A program made the translations under genes and the position numbers. From NCBI RefSeq assembly GCF_034190915.1, contig NW_026947546.1, positions 992,001 through 1,056,000 on the forward strand: a DNA stretch of 64,000 nucleotides, in the 5' to 3' direction. Positions 13,642 to 27,307 of the stretch are shown one piece after another. Positions within the stretch are counted from its first letter, which is position 1. The number at the start of each line of letters is the position of its first letter. The DNA is from Cavia porcellus (lineage: Eukaryota; Chordata; Mammalia; Rodentia; Caviidae). Under the pieces are notes generated by a model that was given only the letters and a program-made list of their open reading frames with translations, did not search any database and was not told where the DNA came from.

Positions 13642-16592
13642 CAGAATCCTATCCTACATTGCCAGTGCATGTTCCCTGACCTCCCCATGCTGACCACCCC
13701 GCGGGGCTTTTCTCCATCCTACATTGCCACTCACTGCCTTTCCTAATTCAGACCCTCCGATTCACACCACCCCATGATGTTTTTCTCACTCCTATTAGTG
13801 AATGTAATGTAACACACACCGATACAATGCGCACCACCCCGAGATGTTTTTCTCACTCCTACTAGTGAATGTAATGTAACACACACCCATACAATGCGCA
13901 CCACCCCGTGATGTTTTTCTCACTCCTACTAGTGAATGTAATGTAACACACACCCATACAATGCAAACCACCCCGTGATGTTTTTCTCACTCCTACTAGT
14001 GAATGTAATGTAACACACACCCATACAATGCGCACCACACCGTGATGTTTTTCTCACTCCTACTAGTGAATCTAATGTAACACACACCCATACAATGCGC
14101 ACCACCCCGTGATGTTTTTCTCACTCCTACGAGTGAATGTAATGTAACACACACCCATACAATGCGCACCACCCCGTGATGTTTTTCTCACTCCTACGAG
14201 TGAATGTAATGTAACACACACCCATACAATGCGCACCACCCCGTGATGTTTTTCTCACTCCTAATATTGAATGTAATGTAACACACACCCATACAATGCG
14301 CACCACCCCGTGATGTTTTTCTCACTCCTACTAGTGAATGTAATGTAACACACACCCATACAATGCGCACCACCCCGTGATGTTTTTCTCACTCCTACTA
14401 GTGAATGTAATATAACACACACCAATACAATGCGCACCACCCCGTGATGCTTTTCTCACTCCTACTAGTGAATGTAATGTAACACACACCCATACAATGC
14501 GCACCACCCCGTGATGTTTTACTCACTCCTACTAGTGAATGTAATGTAACACACACCCATACCATGCGCACCACCCCGCGATGTTTTTCAGAATCCTATC
14601 CTACATTGCCACTGCATGTTCCCTGACCTCCCCATGCTGACCACCCCGCGGGGCTTTTCTCCATCCTACATTGCCACTCACTGCCTTTCCTAATTCAGAC
14701 CCTCCGATTCACACCACCCCATGATTTTTTTCTCACTCCTATTAGTGAATGTAATGTAACACACACCCATACAATGCGCACCACCCCGTGATGTTTTTCT
14801 CACTCCTAATATTGAATGTAATGTAACACACACCCATACAATGCGCACCACCCCGTGATGTTTTTCTCACTCCTACTAGTGAATGTAATGTAACACACAC
14901 CCATACAATGCGCACCACCCCGTGATGTTTTTCTCACTCCTACTAGTGAATGTAAAATAACACACACCCATACAATGCGCACCACCCCGTGATGCTTTTC
15001 TCACTCCTACTAGTGAATCTAATGTAACACACACCCATACAATGCGCACCACCCCGTGATGTTTTACTCACTCCTACTAGTGAATGTAATGTAACACACA
15101 CCCATACAATGCGCACCACCCCGCGATGTTTTTCAGAATCCTATCCTACATTGCCACTGCATGTTCCCTGACCTCCCCATGCTGACCACCCCGCGGGGCT
15201 TTTCTCCATCCTACATTGCCACTCACTGCCTTTCCTAATTCAGACCCTCCGATTCACACCACCCCATGATTTTTTTCTCACTCCTATTAGTGAATGTAAT
15301 GTAACACACACCCATACAATGCGCACCACCCCGTGATGTTTTTCTCACTCCTACTAGTGAATGTAATGTAACACATACCCATACAATGCGCACCACGCCG
15401 TGATGTTTTTCTCACTCCTACTAGTGAATGTAATGTAACACACACCCATACAATGCGCACCACCCCGTGATGTTTTTCTCACTGCTCCTAGTGAATGTAA
15501 TGTAACACACACCCATACAATGCGCACCACCCCGTGATGTTTTTCTCACTCCTATTAGTGAATGTAATGTAACACACACCCATACAATGCGCACCAACCC
15601 GTCATGTTTTCTCACTCCTACTAGTGAATGTAATGTAACACACACCCATACAATGCGCACCACCCCGTGATGTTTTTCTCACTCCTACTAGTGAATCCAA
15701 TGTAACACACACCCATGCAATGCGCACCACCCCGTGATGTTTTTCTCACTCCTACTAGTGAATGTAATGTAACACACACCCATACAATGTGCACCACCCC
15801 GTGATGTTTTTCTCACTCCTACTAGTGAATGTAATGTAACACACACCCATACAATACTCACCACCCCGTGATGTTTTTCTCACTCCTAGTAGTGAATGTA
15901 ATGTAACACACACACATACAATGCGCACCACCCCGTCATGTTTTCTCACTCCTACTAGTGAATGTAATGTAACACACACCCATACAATGCGCACCACCCC
16001 GTGATGTTTTTCTCACTCCTACTAGTGAATCCAATGTAACACACACCCATGCAATGCGCACCACCCCGCGATGTTTTTCAGAATCCTATCCTACATTGCC
16101 ACTGCATGTTCCCTGACCTCCCCATGCTGACCACCCCGCGGGGCTTTTCTCCATCCTACATTGCCACTCACTGCCTTTCCTAATTCAGACCCTCCGATTC
16201 ACACCACCCCATGATTTTTTTCTCACTCCTATTAGTGAATGTAATGTAACACACACCCATACAATGCGCACCACCCTGTGATGTTTTTCTCACTCCTACT
16301 AGTGAATGTAATGTAACACATACCCATACAATGCGCACCACCCCGTGATGTTTTTCTCACTCCTACTAGTGAATGTAATGTAACACACACCCATACAATG
16401 CGCACCACGCCGTGATGTTTTTCTCACTGCTCCTAGTGAATGTAATGTAACACACACCCATACAATGCGCACAACCCCGTGATGTTTTTCTCACTCCTAT
16501 TAGTGAATGTAATGTATCACACACCCATACAATGCGCACCACCCCGTCATGTTTTCTCACTCCTACTAGTGAATGTAATGTAACACACACCC
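13642..16592. repeat. 4927-bp duplication, copy 2
   Basis: Second copy of 8715-11665. Its first insert has a private CCAGTGCATG where copy 1 has CCACTGCATG, so the copies have begun to diverge. A type III insert (12494) with a 15-monomer block lies between the two copies. Confidence 0.85.
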
Positions 16593-19500
16593 ATACAATG
16601 CGCACCACCCCGTGATGTTTTTCTCACTCCTACTAGTGAATCCAATGTAACACACACCCATGCAATGCGCACCACCCCGTGATGTTTTTCTCACTCCTAC
16701 TAGTGAATGTAATGTAACACACACCCATACAATGCGCACCACCCCGTGATGTTTTTTTCACTCCTATTAGTGAATGTAATGTAAAACACACCCATACAAT
16801 GCGCACCACCCCGTGATGTTTTTCTCACTCCTACTAGTGAATCTAATGTAACACACACCCATACAATACGCACCACCACGCGATGTTTTTCAGAAACCTA
16901 TCCTACATTTCCACTGCATGTTCCCTGACCTCCCCATGCTGACCACCCCGCGGTGCTTTTCTCCATCCTACATTGCCACTCACTGCCTATCCTAATTCAG
17001 ACCCTCCGATTCACACCAACCCGTGATGTTTTTCTCACTCCTAGTAGTGAATGTAATGTAACACACACCCATACAATGCGCACCACCCCGTGATGTTTTT
17101 CTCACTCCTACTAGTGAATCTAATGTAACACACACCCATACAATGCGCACCACCCCGTGATGTTTTTCTCACTCCTACTACTGAATGTAATGTAACACAC
17201 ACCCATACAATGCGCACCACCCCGTGATGTCTTTCTCACTCCTACTAGTGAATGTAATGTAACACACACCCATACAATGGGCACCACCCCGTGATGTTTT
17301 TCTCACTCCTACTAGTGAATCTAATGTAACACACACCCATACAATGCACACCACCCCGTGATGTTTTTCTCACTCCTACTAGTGAATGTAATGTAACACA
17401 CACCCATACAATGCGCACCACCCCGTGATGTTTTTCTCACTCCTACTAGTGAATGTAATGTAACACATACCCATACAATGCGCACCACGCCGTGATGTTT
17501 TTCTCACTCCTACTAGTGAATGTAATGTAACACACACCCATACAATGCGCACCACCCCGTGATGTTTTTCTCACTGCTTCTAGTGAATGTAATGTAACAC
17601 ACACACATACAATGCGCACCACCCCGTGATGTTTTTCTCACTCCTATTAGTGAATGTAATGTAACACACACCCATACAATGCGCACCACCCCGTCATGTT
17701 TTCTCACTCCTACTAGTGAATGTAATGTAACACACACCCATACAATGCGCACCACCCCGTGATGTTTTTCTCACTCCTACTAGTGAATCCAATGTAACAC
17801 ACACCCATGCAATGCGCACCACCCCGTGATGTTTTTCTCACTCCTACTAGTGAATGTAATGTAACACACACCCATACAATGTGCACCACCCCGTGATGTT
17901 TTTCTCACTCCTACTAGTGAATGTAATGTAACACACACCCATACAATACTCACCACCCCGTGATGTTTTTCTCACTCCTAGTAGTGAATGTAATGTAACA
18001 CACACACATACAATGCGCACCACCCCGTCATGTTTTCTCACTCCTACTAGTGAATGTAATGTAACACACACCCATACAATGCGCACCACCCCGTGATGTT
18101 TTTCTCACTCCTACTAGTGAATCCAATGTAACACACACCCATGCAATGCGCACCACCCCGCGATGTTTTTCAGAATCCTATCCTACATTGCCACTGCATG
18201 TTCCCTGACCTCCCCATGCTGACCACCCCGCGGGGCTTTTCTCCATCCTACATTGCCACTCACTGCCTTTCCTAATTCAGACCCTCCGATTCACACCACC
18301 CCATGATTTTTTTCTCACTCCTATTAGTGAATGTAATGTAACACACACCCATACAATGCGCACCACCCTGTGATGTTTTTCTCAATCCTACTAGTGAATG
18401 TAATGTAACACATACCCATACAATGCGCACCACCCCGTGATGTTTTTCTCACTCCTACTAGTGAATGTAATGTAACACACACCCATACAATGCGCACCAC
18501 GCCGTGATGTTTTTCTCACTGCTCCTAGTGAATGTAATGTAACACACACCCATACAATGCGCACCACCCCGTGATGTTTTTCTCACTCCTATTAGTGAAT
18601 GTAATGTAACACACACCCATACAATGCGCACCACCCCGTGATGTTTTTCTCACTCCTACTAGTGAATGTAATGTAACACACACCCATACAATGTGCACCA
18701 CCCCGTGATGTTTTTCTCACTCCTACTAGTGAATGTAATGTAACACACACCCATACAATACTCACCACCCCGTGATGTTTTTCTCACTCCTAGTAGTGAA
18801 TGTAATGTAACACACACACATACAATGCGCACCACCCCGTCATGTTTTCTCACTCCTACTAGTGAATGTAATGTAACACACACCCATACAATGCGCACCA
18901 CCCCGTGATGTTTTTCTCACTCCTACTAGTGAATCCAATGTAACACACACCCATGCAATGCGCACCACCCCGCGATGTTTTTCAGAATCCTATCCTACAT
19001 TGCCACTGCATGTTCCCTGACCTCCCCATGCTGACCACCCCGCGGGGCTTTTCTCCATCCTACATTGCCACTCACTGCCTTTCCTAATTCAGACCCTCCG
19101 ATTCACACCACCCCATGATTTTTTTCTCACTCCTATTAGTGAATGTAATGTAACACACACCCATACAATGCGCACCACCCTGTGATGTTTTTCTCACTCC
19201 TACTAGTGAATGTAATGTAACACATACCCATACAATGCGCACCACCCCGTGATGTTTTTCTCACTCCTACTAGTGAATGTAATGTAACACACACCCATAC
19301 AATGCGCACCACGCCGTGATGTTTTTCTCACTGCTCCTAGTGAATGTAATGTAACACACACCCATACAATGCGCACAACCCCGTGATGTTTTTCTCACTC
19401 CTATTAGTGAATGTAATGTATCACACACCCATACAATGCGCACCACCCCGTCATGTTTTCTCACTCCTACTAGTGAATGTAATGTAACACACACCCATAC

Positions 19501-20700
19501 AATGCGCACCACCCCGTGATGTTTTTCTCACTCCTACTAGTGAATCCAATGTAACACACACCCATGCAATGCGCACCACCCCGTGATGTTTTTCTCACTC
19601 CTACTAGTGAATGTAATGTAACACACACCCATACAATGCGCACCACCCCGTGATGTTTTTTTCACTCCTATTAGTGAATGTAATGTAAAACACACCCATA
19701 CAATGCGCACCACCCCGTGATGTTTTTCTCACTCCTACTAGTGAATCTAATGTAACACACACCCATACAATACGCACCACCCCGCGATGTTTTTCAGAAA
19801 CCTATCCTACATTGCCACTGCATGTTCCCAGACCTCCCCATGCTGACCACCCCGCGGTGCTTTTCTCCATCCTACATTGCCACTCACTGCCTATCCTAAT
19901 TCAGACCCTCCGATTCACACCAACCCGTGATGTTTTTCTCACTCCTAGTAGTGAATGTAATGTAACACACACCCATACAATGCGCACCACCCCGTGATGT
20001 TTTTCTCACTCCTACTAGTGAATCTAATGTAACACACACCCATACAATGCGCACCAACCCGTGATGTTTTTCTCACTCCTACTACTGAATGTAATGTAAC
20101 ACACACCCATACAATGCGCACCACCCCGTGATGTCTTTCTCACTCCTACTAGTGAATGTAATGTAACACACACCCATACAATGGGCACCACCCCGTGATG
20201 TTTTTCTCACTCCTACTAGTGAATCTAATGTAACACACACCCATACAATGCACACCACCCCGTGATGTTTTTCTCACTCCTACTAGTGAATGTAATGTAA
20301 CACACACCCATACAATGCGCACCACCCCGTGATGTTTTTCTCACTGCTCCTAGTGAATGTAATGTAACACACACCCATACAATGCGCACCACCCCGTGAT
20401 GTTTTTCTCACTCCTATTAGTGAATGTAATGTAACACACACCCATACAATGCGCACCACCCCGTCATGTTTTCTCACTCCTACTAGTGAATGTAATGTAA
20501 CACACACCCATACAATGCGCACCACCCCGTGATGTTTTTCTCACTCCTACTAGTGAATCCAATGTAACACACACCCATGCAATGCGCACCACCCCGTGAT
20601 GTTTTTCTCACTCCTACTAGTGAATGTAATGTAACACACACCCATACAATGCGCACCACCCCGTGATGTTTTTTTAACTCCTGTTAGTGAATGTAATGTA
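16079..20700. repeat. 2904-bp segmental duplication
   Basis: Inserts at 16079 and 16891 recur at 18983 and 19795. The private change TGTATCACAC occurs at 16517 and 19421, and GCGCACAACCCC occurs in both copies just upstream. The two copies diverge after the type III insert, where one block has 17 monomers and the other 13. The outer right limit is approximate. Confidence 0.8.
18171..18982. repeat. 812-bp hybrid unit (insert plus 10 monomers)
   Basis: The left part of this unit matches the unit at 18983 (CACCCTGTGATG at 18369 and 19181, 812 bp apart). The right part matches the stretch before 18171 (80-codon stretches at 17847-18089 and 18659-18901 are identical in translation, also 812 bp apart). 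It reads as the product of one unequal exchange. Confidence 0.8.
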
Positions 20701-23700
20701 AAACACACCCATACAATGCGCACCACCCCGTGATGTTTTTCTCACTCCTACTAGTGAATCTAATGTAACACACACCCATACAATACGCACCACCCCGCGA
20801 TGTTTTTCAGAAACCTATCCTACATTGCCACTGCATGTTCCCTGACCTCCCCATGCTGACCACCCCGCGGTGCTTTTCTCCATCCTACATTGCCACTCAC
20901 TGCCTATCCTAATTCAGACCCTCCGATTCACACCAACCCGTGATGTTTTTCTCACTCCTAGTAGTGAATGTAATGTAACACACACCCATACAATGCGCAC
21001 CACCCCGTGATGTTTTTCTCACTCCTACTAGTGAATCTAATGTAACACACACCCATACAATGCGCACCACCCCGTGATGTTTTTCTCACTCCTACTACTG
21101 AATGTAATGTAACACACACCCATACAATGCGCACCACCCCGTGATGTCTTTCTCACTCCTACTAGTGAATGTAATGTAACACACACCCATACAATGGGCA
21201 CCACCCCGTGATGTTTTTCTCACTCCTACTAGTGAATCTAATGTAACACACACCCATACAATGCACACCACCCCGTGATGTTTTTCTCACTCCTACTAGT
21301 GAATGTAATGTAACACACACCCATACAATGCGCACCACCCCGTGATGTTTTTCTCACTCCTACTAGTGAATGTAATGTAACACACACCCATACAATGCGT
21401 ACCACCCCGTGATGTTTTTCTCACTCCTACTAGTGAATCTAATGTAACACACACCCATACAATGCGCACCACCCCGTGATGTTTTTCTCACTCCTACTAG
21501 TGAATCTAATGTAACACACACCCATACAATGTGCACCACCCCGTGATTTTTTTCTCACTCCTACTAGTGAATGCAATGTAACACACACCCATACAATGCA
21601 CACCACCCCGTGATGTTTTTCTCACTCCTACTAGTGAATGTAATGTAACACACACCCATACAATGCGCACCACCCCGTGATGTTTTTCGCACTCCTACGA
21701 GTGAATGTAATGTAACACACACCCATACAATGCGCACCACCCCGTGATGTTTTTCTCACTCCTACTAGTGAATGTAATGTAACACACACCCATACAATGC
21801 TCACCACCCCGTGATGTTTGTCTCACTCCTACTAGTGATTCTAATGTAACACACACCCATACAATGTGCACCACCCCGCGATGTTTTTTAGAATCTTATC
21901 CTACATTGCCACTGCATGTTCCCTGACCTCCTCATGGTGACCACCCCGCGGGACTTTTCTCCATCCTACATTGCCATTCACTGCCTTTCCTAATTCAGAC
22001 CCTCCGATTCACACCACCCCGTGATGTTTTTCTCACTCCTATTAGTGAATGCAATGTAACACACACACATACAATGCGCACCACCCCGTGATGTTTTTCT
22101 CACTCCTACGAGTGAATATAATGTAACACACACCCATACAATGCGCCCCACCCCGTGATGTTTTTCTCACTATTACGAGTGAATGTAATGTAACACACAC
22201 CCATACAATGCGCACCACCCCGTGATGTTTTTCTCACTCCTACTAGTGAATGTAATGTAACACACACCCATACAATGCGCACCACCCCGTGATGTTTTCT
22301 CACTCCTATTAGTGAATGTAATGTAAAACACACCCATACAATGCGCACCACCCCGTGATGTTTTTTTCACTCCTGTTAGTGAATGTAATGTAAAACACAC
22401 CCATACAATGCGCACCACCCCGTGATGTTTTTCTCACTCCTACTAGTGAATCTAATGTAACACACACCCATACAATACGCACCACCCCGCGATGTTTTTC
22501 AGAAACCTATCCTACATTGCCACTGCATGTTCCCTGTCCTCCCCATGCTGACCACACCGCGGTGCTTTTCTCCATCCTACATTGCCACTCACTGCCTATC
22601 CTAATTCAGACCCTCCGATTCACACCAACCCGTGATGTTTTTCTCACTCCTAGTAGTGAATGTAATGTAACACACACCCATACAATGCGCACCACCCCGT
22701 GATGTTTTTCTCACTCCTACTAGTGAATCTAATGTAACACACACCCATACAATGCGCACCACCCCGTGATGTTTTTCTCACTCCTACTACTGAATGTAAT
22801 GTAACACACACCCATACAATGCGCACCACCCCGTGATGTCTTTCTCACTCCTACTAGTGAATGTAATGTAACACACACCCATACAATGGGCACCACCCCG
22901 TGATGTTTTTCTCACTCCTACTAGTGAATCTAATGTAACACACACCCATACAATGCACACCACCCCGTGATGTTTTTCTCACTCCTACTAGTGAATGTAA
23001 TGTAACACACACCCATACAATGCGCACCACCCCGTGATGTTTTTCTCACTCCTACTAGTGAATGTAATGTAACACACACCCATACAATGCGCACCACCCC
23101 GTGATGTTTTTCTCACTCCTACTAGTGAATGTAATGTAACACATACCCATACAATGCGCACCACCCCGTGATGTTTTTCTCACTCCTACTAGTGAATGTA
23201 ATGTAACACACACCCATACAATGCGCACCACGCCGTGATGTTTTTCTCACTGCTCCTAGTGAATGTAATGTAACACACACCCATACAATGCGCACCACCC
23301 CGTGATGTTTTTCTCACTCCTATTAGTGAATGTAATGTAACACACACCCATACAATGCGCACCACCCCGTCATGTTTTCTCACTCCTACTAGTGAATGTA
23401 ATGTAACACACACCCATACAATGCGCACCACCCCGTGATGTTTTTCTCACTCCTACTAGTGAATCCAATGTAACACACACCCATGCAATGCGCACCACCC
23501 CGTGATGTTTTTCTCACTCCTACTAGTGAATGTAATGTAACACACACCCATACAATGCGCACCACCCCGTAATGTTTTTTTCACTCCTATTAGTGAATGT
23601 AATGTAAAACACACCCATACAATGCGCACCACCCCGTGATGTTTTTCTCACTCCTACTAGTGAATCTAATGTAACACACACCCATACAATACGCACCACC

Positions 23701-24039
23701 CCGCGATGTTTTTCAGAAACCTATCCTACATTGCCACTGCATGTTCCCTGACCTCCCCATGCTGACCACCCCGCGGTGCTTTTCTCCATCCTACATTGCC
23801 ACTCACTGCCTATCCTAATTCAGACCCTCCGATTCACACCAACCCGTGATGTTTTTCTCACTCCTAGTAGTGAATGTAATGTAACACACACCCATACAAT
23901 GCGCACCACCCCGTGATGTTTTTCTCACTCCTACTAGTGAATCTAATGTAACACACACCCATACAATGCGCACCACCCCGTGATGTTTTTCTCACTCCTA
24001 CTACTGAATGTAATGTAACACACACCCATACAATGCGCA

Positions 24040-24978
24040 CCACCCCGTGATGTCTTTCTCACTCCTACTAGTGAATGTAATGTAACACACACCCATACAG
24101 TGGGCACCACCCCGTGATGTTTTTCTCACTCCTACTAGTGAATCTAATGTAACACACACCCATACAATGCACACCACCCCGTGATGTTTTTCTCACTCCT
24201 ACTAGTGAATGTAATGTAACACACACCCATACAATGCGCACCACCCCGTGATGTTTTTCTCACTCCTACTAGTGAATGTAATGTAACACACACCCATACA
24301 ATGCGTACCACCCCGTGATGTTTTTCTCACTCCTACTAGTGAATCTAATGTAACACACACCCATACAATGCGCACCACCCCGTGATGTTTTTCTCACTCC
24401 TACTAGTGAATCTAATGTAACACACACCCATACAATGTGCACCACCCCGTGATGTTTTTCTCACTCCTACTACTGAATGTAATGTAACACACACCCATAC
24501 AATGCGCACCACCCCGTGATGTCTTTCTCACTCCTACTAGTGAATGTAATGTAACACACACCCATACAGTGGGCACCACCCCGTGATGTTTTTCTCACTC
24601 CTACTAGTGAATCTAATGTAACACACACCCATACAATGCACACCACCCCGTGATGTTTTTCTCACTCCTACTAGTGAATGTAATGTAACACACACCCATA
24701 CAATGCGCACCACCCCGTGATGTTTTTCTCACTCCTACTAGTGAATGTAATGTAACACACACCCATACAATGCGTACCACCCCGTGATGTTTTTCTCACT
24801 CCTACTAGTGAATCTAATGTAACACACACCCATACAATGCGCACCACCCCGTGATGTTTTTCTCACTCCTACTAGTGAATCTAATGTAACACACACCCAT
24901 ACAATGTGCACCACCCCGTGATGTTTTTCTCACTCCTACTAGTGAATGCAATGTAACACACACCCATACAATGCGCAC
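24040..24978. repeat. 469-bp (7-monomer) tandem duplication
   Basis: The private change ATACAGTGGGC (ATACAATGGGC elsewhere) occurs at 24100 and 24569, exactly 469 bp or 7 monomers apart. The surrounding monomers repeat in the same order. The host block has 21 monomers where the equivalent III-to-IV blocks at 20808, 27911, 31706 and 35501 have 14, so the excess is exactly this duplication. Outer limits are approximate. Confidence 0.85.
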
Positions 24979-25263
24979 CACCCCGTGATGTTTTTCTCAC
25001 TCCTACTAGTGAATGTAATGTAACACACACCCATACAATGCGCACCACCCCGTGATGTTTTTCGCACTCCTACGAGTGAATGTAATGTAACACACACCCA
25101 TACAATGCGCACCACCCCGTGATGTTTTTCTCACTCCTACTAGTGAATGTAATGTAACACACACCCATACAATGCTCACCACCCCGTGATGTTTGTCTCA
25201 CTCCTACTAGTGAATCTAATGTAACACACACCCATACAATGCGCACCACCCCGCGATGTTTTT

Positions 25264-25406
25264 TAGAATCCTATCCTACATTGCCACTGCATGTTCCCTG
25301 ACCTCCTCATGGTGACCACCCCGCGGGACTTTTCTCCATCCTACATTGCCATTCACTGCCTTTCCTAATTCAGACCCTCCGATTCACACTACCCCGTGAT
25401 GTTTTT
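25264..25406. repeat. 143-bp insert, type IVa (representative)
   Basis: Type IV is marked by CATGGTGACCACCCCGCG followed by GGACTTTT in place of CATGCTGACC and GGGGCTTTT. Subtype IVa has CTCATGGTGACC and sits at 21889, 25264, 28992, 32787, 36582 and 37797. The GGTGACC change creates a BstEII site. The copies at 21889 and 25264 also begin TAGAATC instead of CAGAATC. Confidence 0.9.
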
Positions 25407-27164
25407 CTCACTCCTATTAGTGAATGCAATGTAACACACACACATGCAATGCGCACCACCCCGTGATGTTTTTCTCACTCCTACGAGTGAATATAATGTA
25501 ACACACACCCATACAATGCGCCCCACCCCGTGATGTTTTTCTCACTATTACGAGTGAATGTAATGTAACACACACCCATACAATGCGCACCACCCCGTGA
25601 TGTTTTTCTCACTCCTACTAGTGAATGTAATGTAACACACACCCATACAATGCGCACCACCCCGTGATGTTTTCTCACTCCTATTAGTGAATGTAATGTA
25701 AAACACACCTATACAATGCGCACCACCCCGTGATGTTTTTCTCACTCCTACTAGTGAATCTAATGTAACACACACCCATACAATGCGCACCACCCCGCGA
25801 TGTTTTTCAGAAACCTATCCTACATTGCCACTGCATGTTCCCTGACCTCCCCATGCTGACCACCCCGCGGTGCTTTTCTCCAATCTAAATTGCCACTCAC
25901 TGCCTATCCTAATTCAGACCCTCCGATTCACACCACCCCGTGATGTATTTCACACTCCTAGTAGTGAATGTATTGTAACACACACCCATACAATGCGCAC
26001 CACCCCGTGATGTTTTTCTGACTCCTACGAGTGAATGTAATGTAACACACACCCATACAATGCGCACCACCCGTGATGTTTTTCTCACTCCTACTAGTGA
26101 ATGTAATGTAACACACACCCATACAATACGCACCACCCCGCGATGTTTTTCAGAAACCTATCCTACATTGGCACTGCATGTTCCCTGACCTCCCCATGCT
26201 GACCACCCCGCGGTGCTTTTCTCCATCCTACATTGCCACTCACTGCCTATCCTAATTCAGACCCTCCGATTCACACCAACCCGTGATGTTTTTCTCACTC
26301 CTAGTAGTGAATATAATGTAACACACACCCATACAATGCGCACCACCCCGTGATATTTTTCTCACTCCTACTACTGAATGTAATGTAACACACACCCATA
26401 CAATGCGCACCACCCCGTGATGTCTTTCTCACTCCTACTAGTGAATGTAATGTAACACACACCCATACAATGGGCACCACCCCGTGATGTTTTTCTCACT
26501 CCTACTAGTGAATCTAATGTAACACACACCCATACAATGCGCACCACCCCGTGATGTTTTTCTCACTCCTACTAGTGAATGTAATGTAACACACACCCAT
26601 ACAATGCGCACCACCCCGTGATGTTTTTCTCACTCCTACTAGTGAATATAATGTAACACACACCCATACAATGCGTACCACCCCGTGATGTTTTTCTCAC
26701 TCCTACTAGTGAATCTAATGTAACACACACCCATACAATGCGCACCACCGCGTGATGTTTTTCTCACTCCTACTAGTGAATCTAATGTAACACACACCCA
26801 TACAATGCGCACCACCCCGTGATGTTTTTCTCACTCCTACCAGTGAATGTAATGTAACACACACCCATACAATGCGCACCACCCCGTGATGTTTTTCTCA
26901 CTCCTACTAGTGAATGTAATGTAACACACACCCATACAATGTGCACCACCCCGTGATGTTTTTCGCACTCCTACGAGTGAATGTAATGTAACAGACACCC
27001 ATACAATGCGCACCACCCCGTGATGTTTTTCTCACTCCTACTAGTGAATGTAATGTAACACACACCCATACAATGCGCACCACCCCGTGATGTTTGTCTC
27101 ACTCCTACTAGTGAATCTAATGTAACACACACCCATACAATGCGCACCACCCCGCGATGTTTTT

Positions 27165-27307
27165 CAGAATCCTATCCTACATTGCCACTGCATGTTCCCT
27201 GACCTCCCCATGGTGACCACCCCGCGGGACTTTTCTCCATCCTACATTGCCACTCACTGCCTTTCCTAATTCAGGCCCTCCGATTCACACCACCCCGTGA
27301 TGTTTTT
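27165..27307. repeat. 143-bp insert, type IVb (representative)
   Basis: Subtype IVb has CCCATGGTGACC, which gives an NcoI site (CCATGG) next to the BstEII site. Copies lie at 27165, 30960, 34755, 39564, 43761, 47760, 53251, 56704 and 61724. In the 3795-bp higher-order repeat, IVa and IVb alternate at fixed positions, so they behave as separate lineages. The copy at 39564 lacks the usual CCGCG junction and reads CCGTGATG. Confidence 0.9.

Larger units (their letters stand above)
12494..21888. repeat. Domain 2: type I/III array
   Basis: Insert start (type), then M count: 12494(III)15, 13642(I)12, 14589(I)6, 15134(I)12, 16079(I)10, 16891(III)17, 18171(I)10, 18983(I)10, 19795(III)13, 20808(III)14. 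Types II and IV are absent. Characteristic monomers are CACTGCTCCTAG, GTCATGTTTTC (66 bp), GAATCCAATG with CATGCAATG, and GATGTCTTTCTC. Confidence 0.93.

Noticed and set aside
19812..19997. Plus-strand open frames across inserts (also 22517-22702 and 60475-60702)
   Set aside because: They read through type III or II inserts into the next monomer; equivalent frames are broken in most other copies of the same insert.
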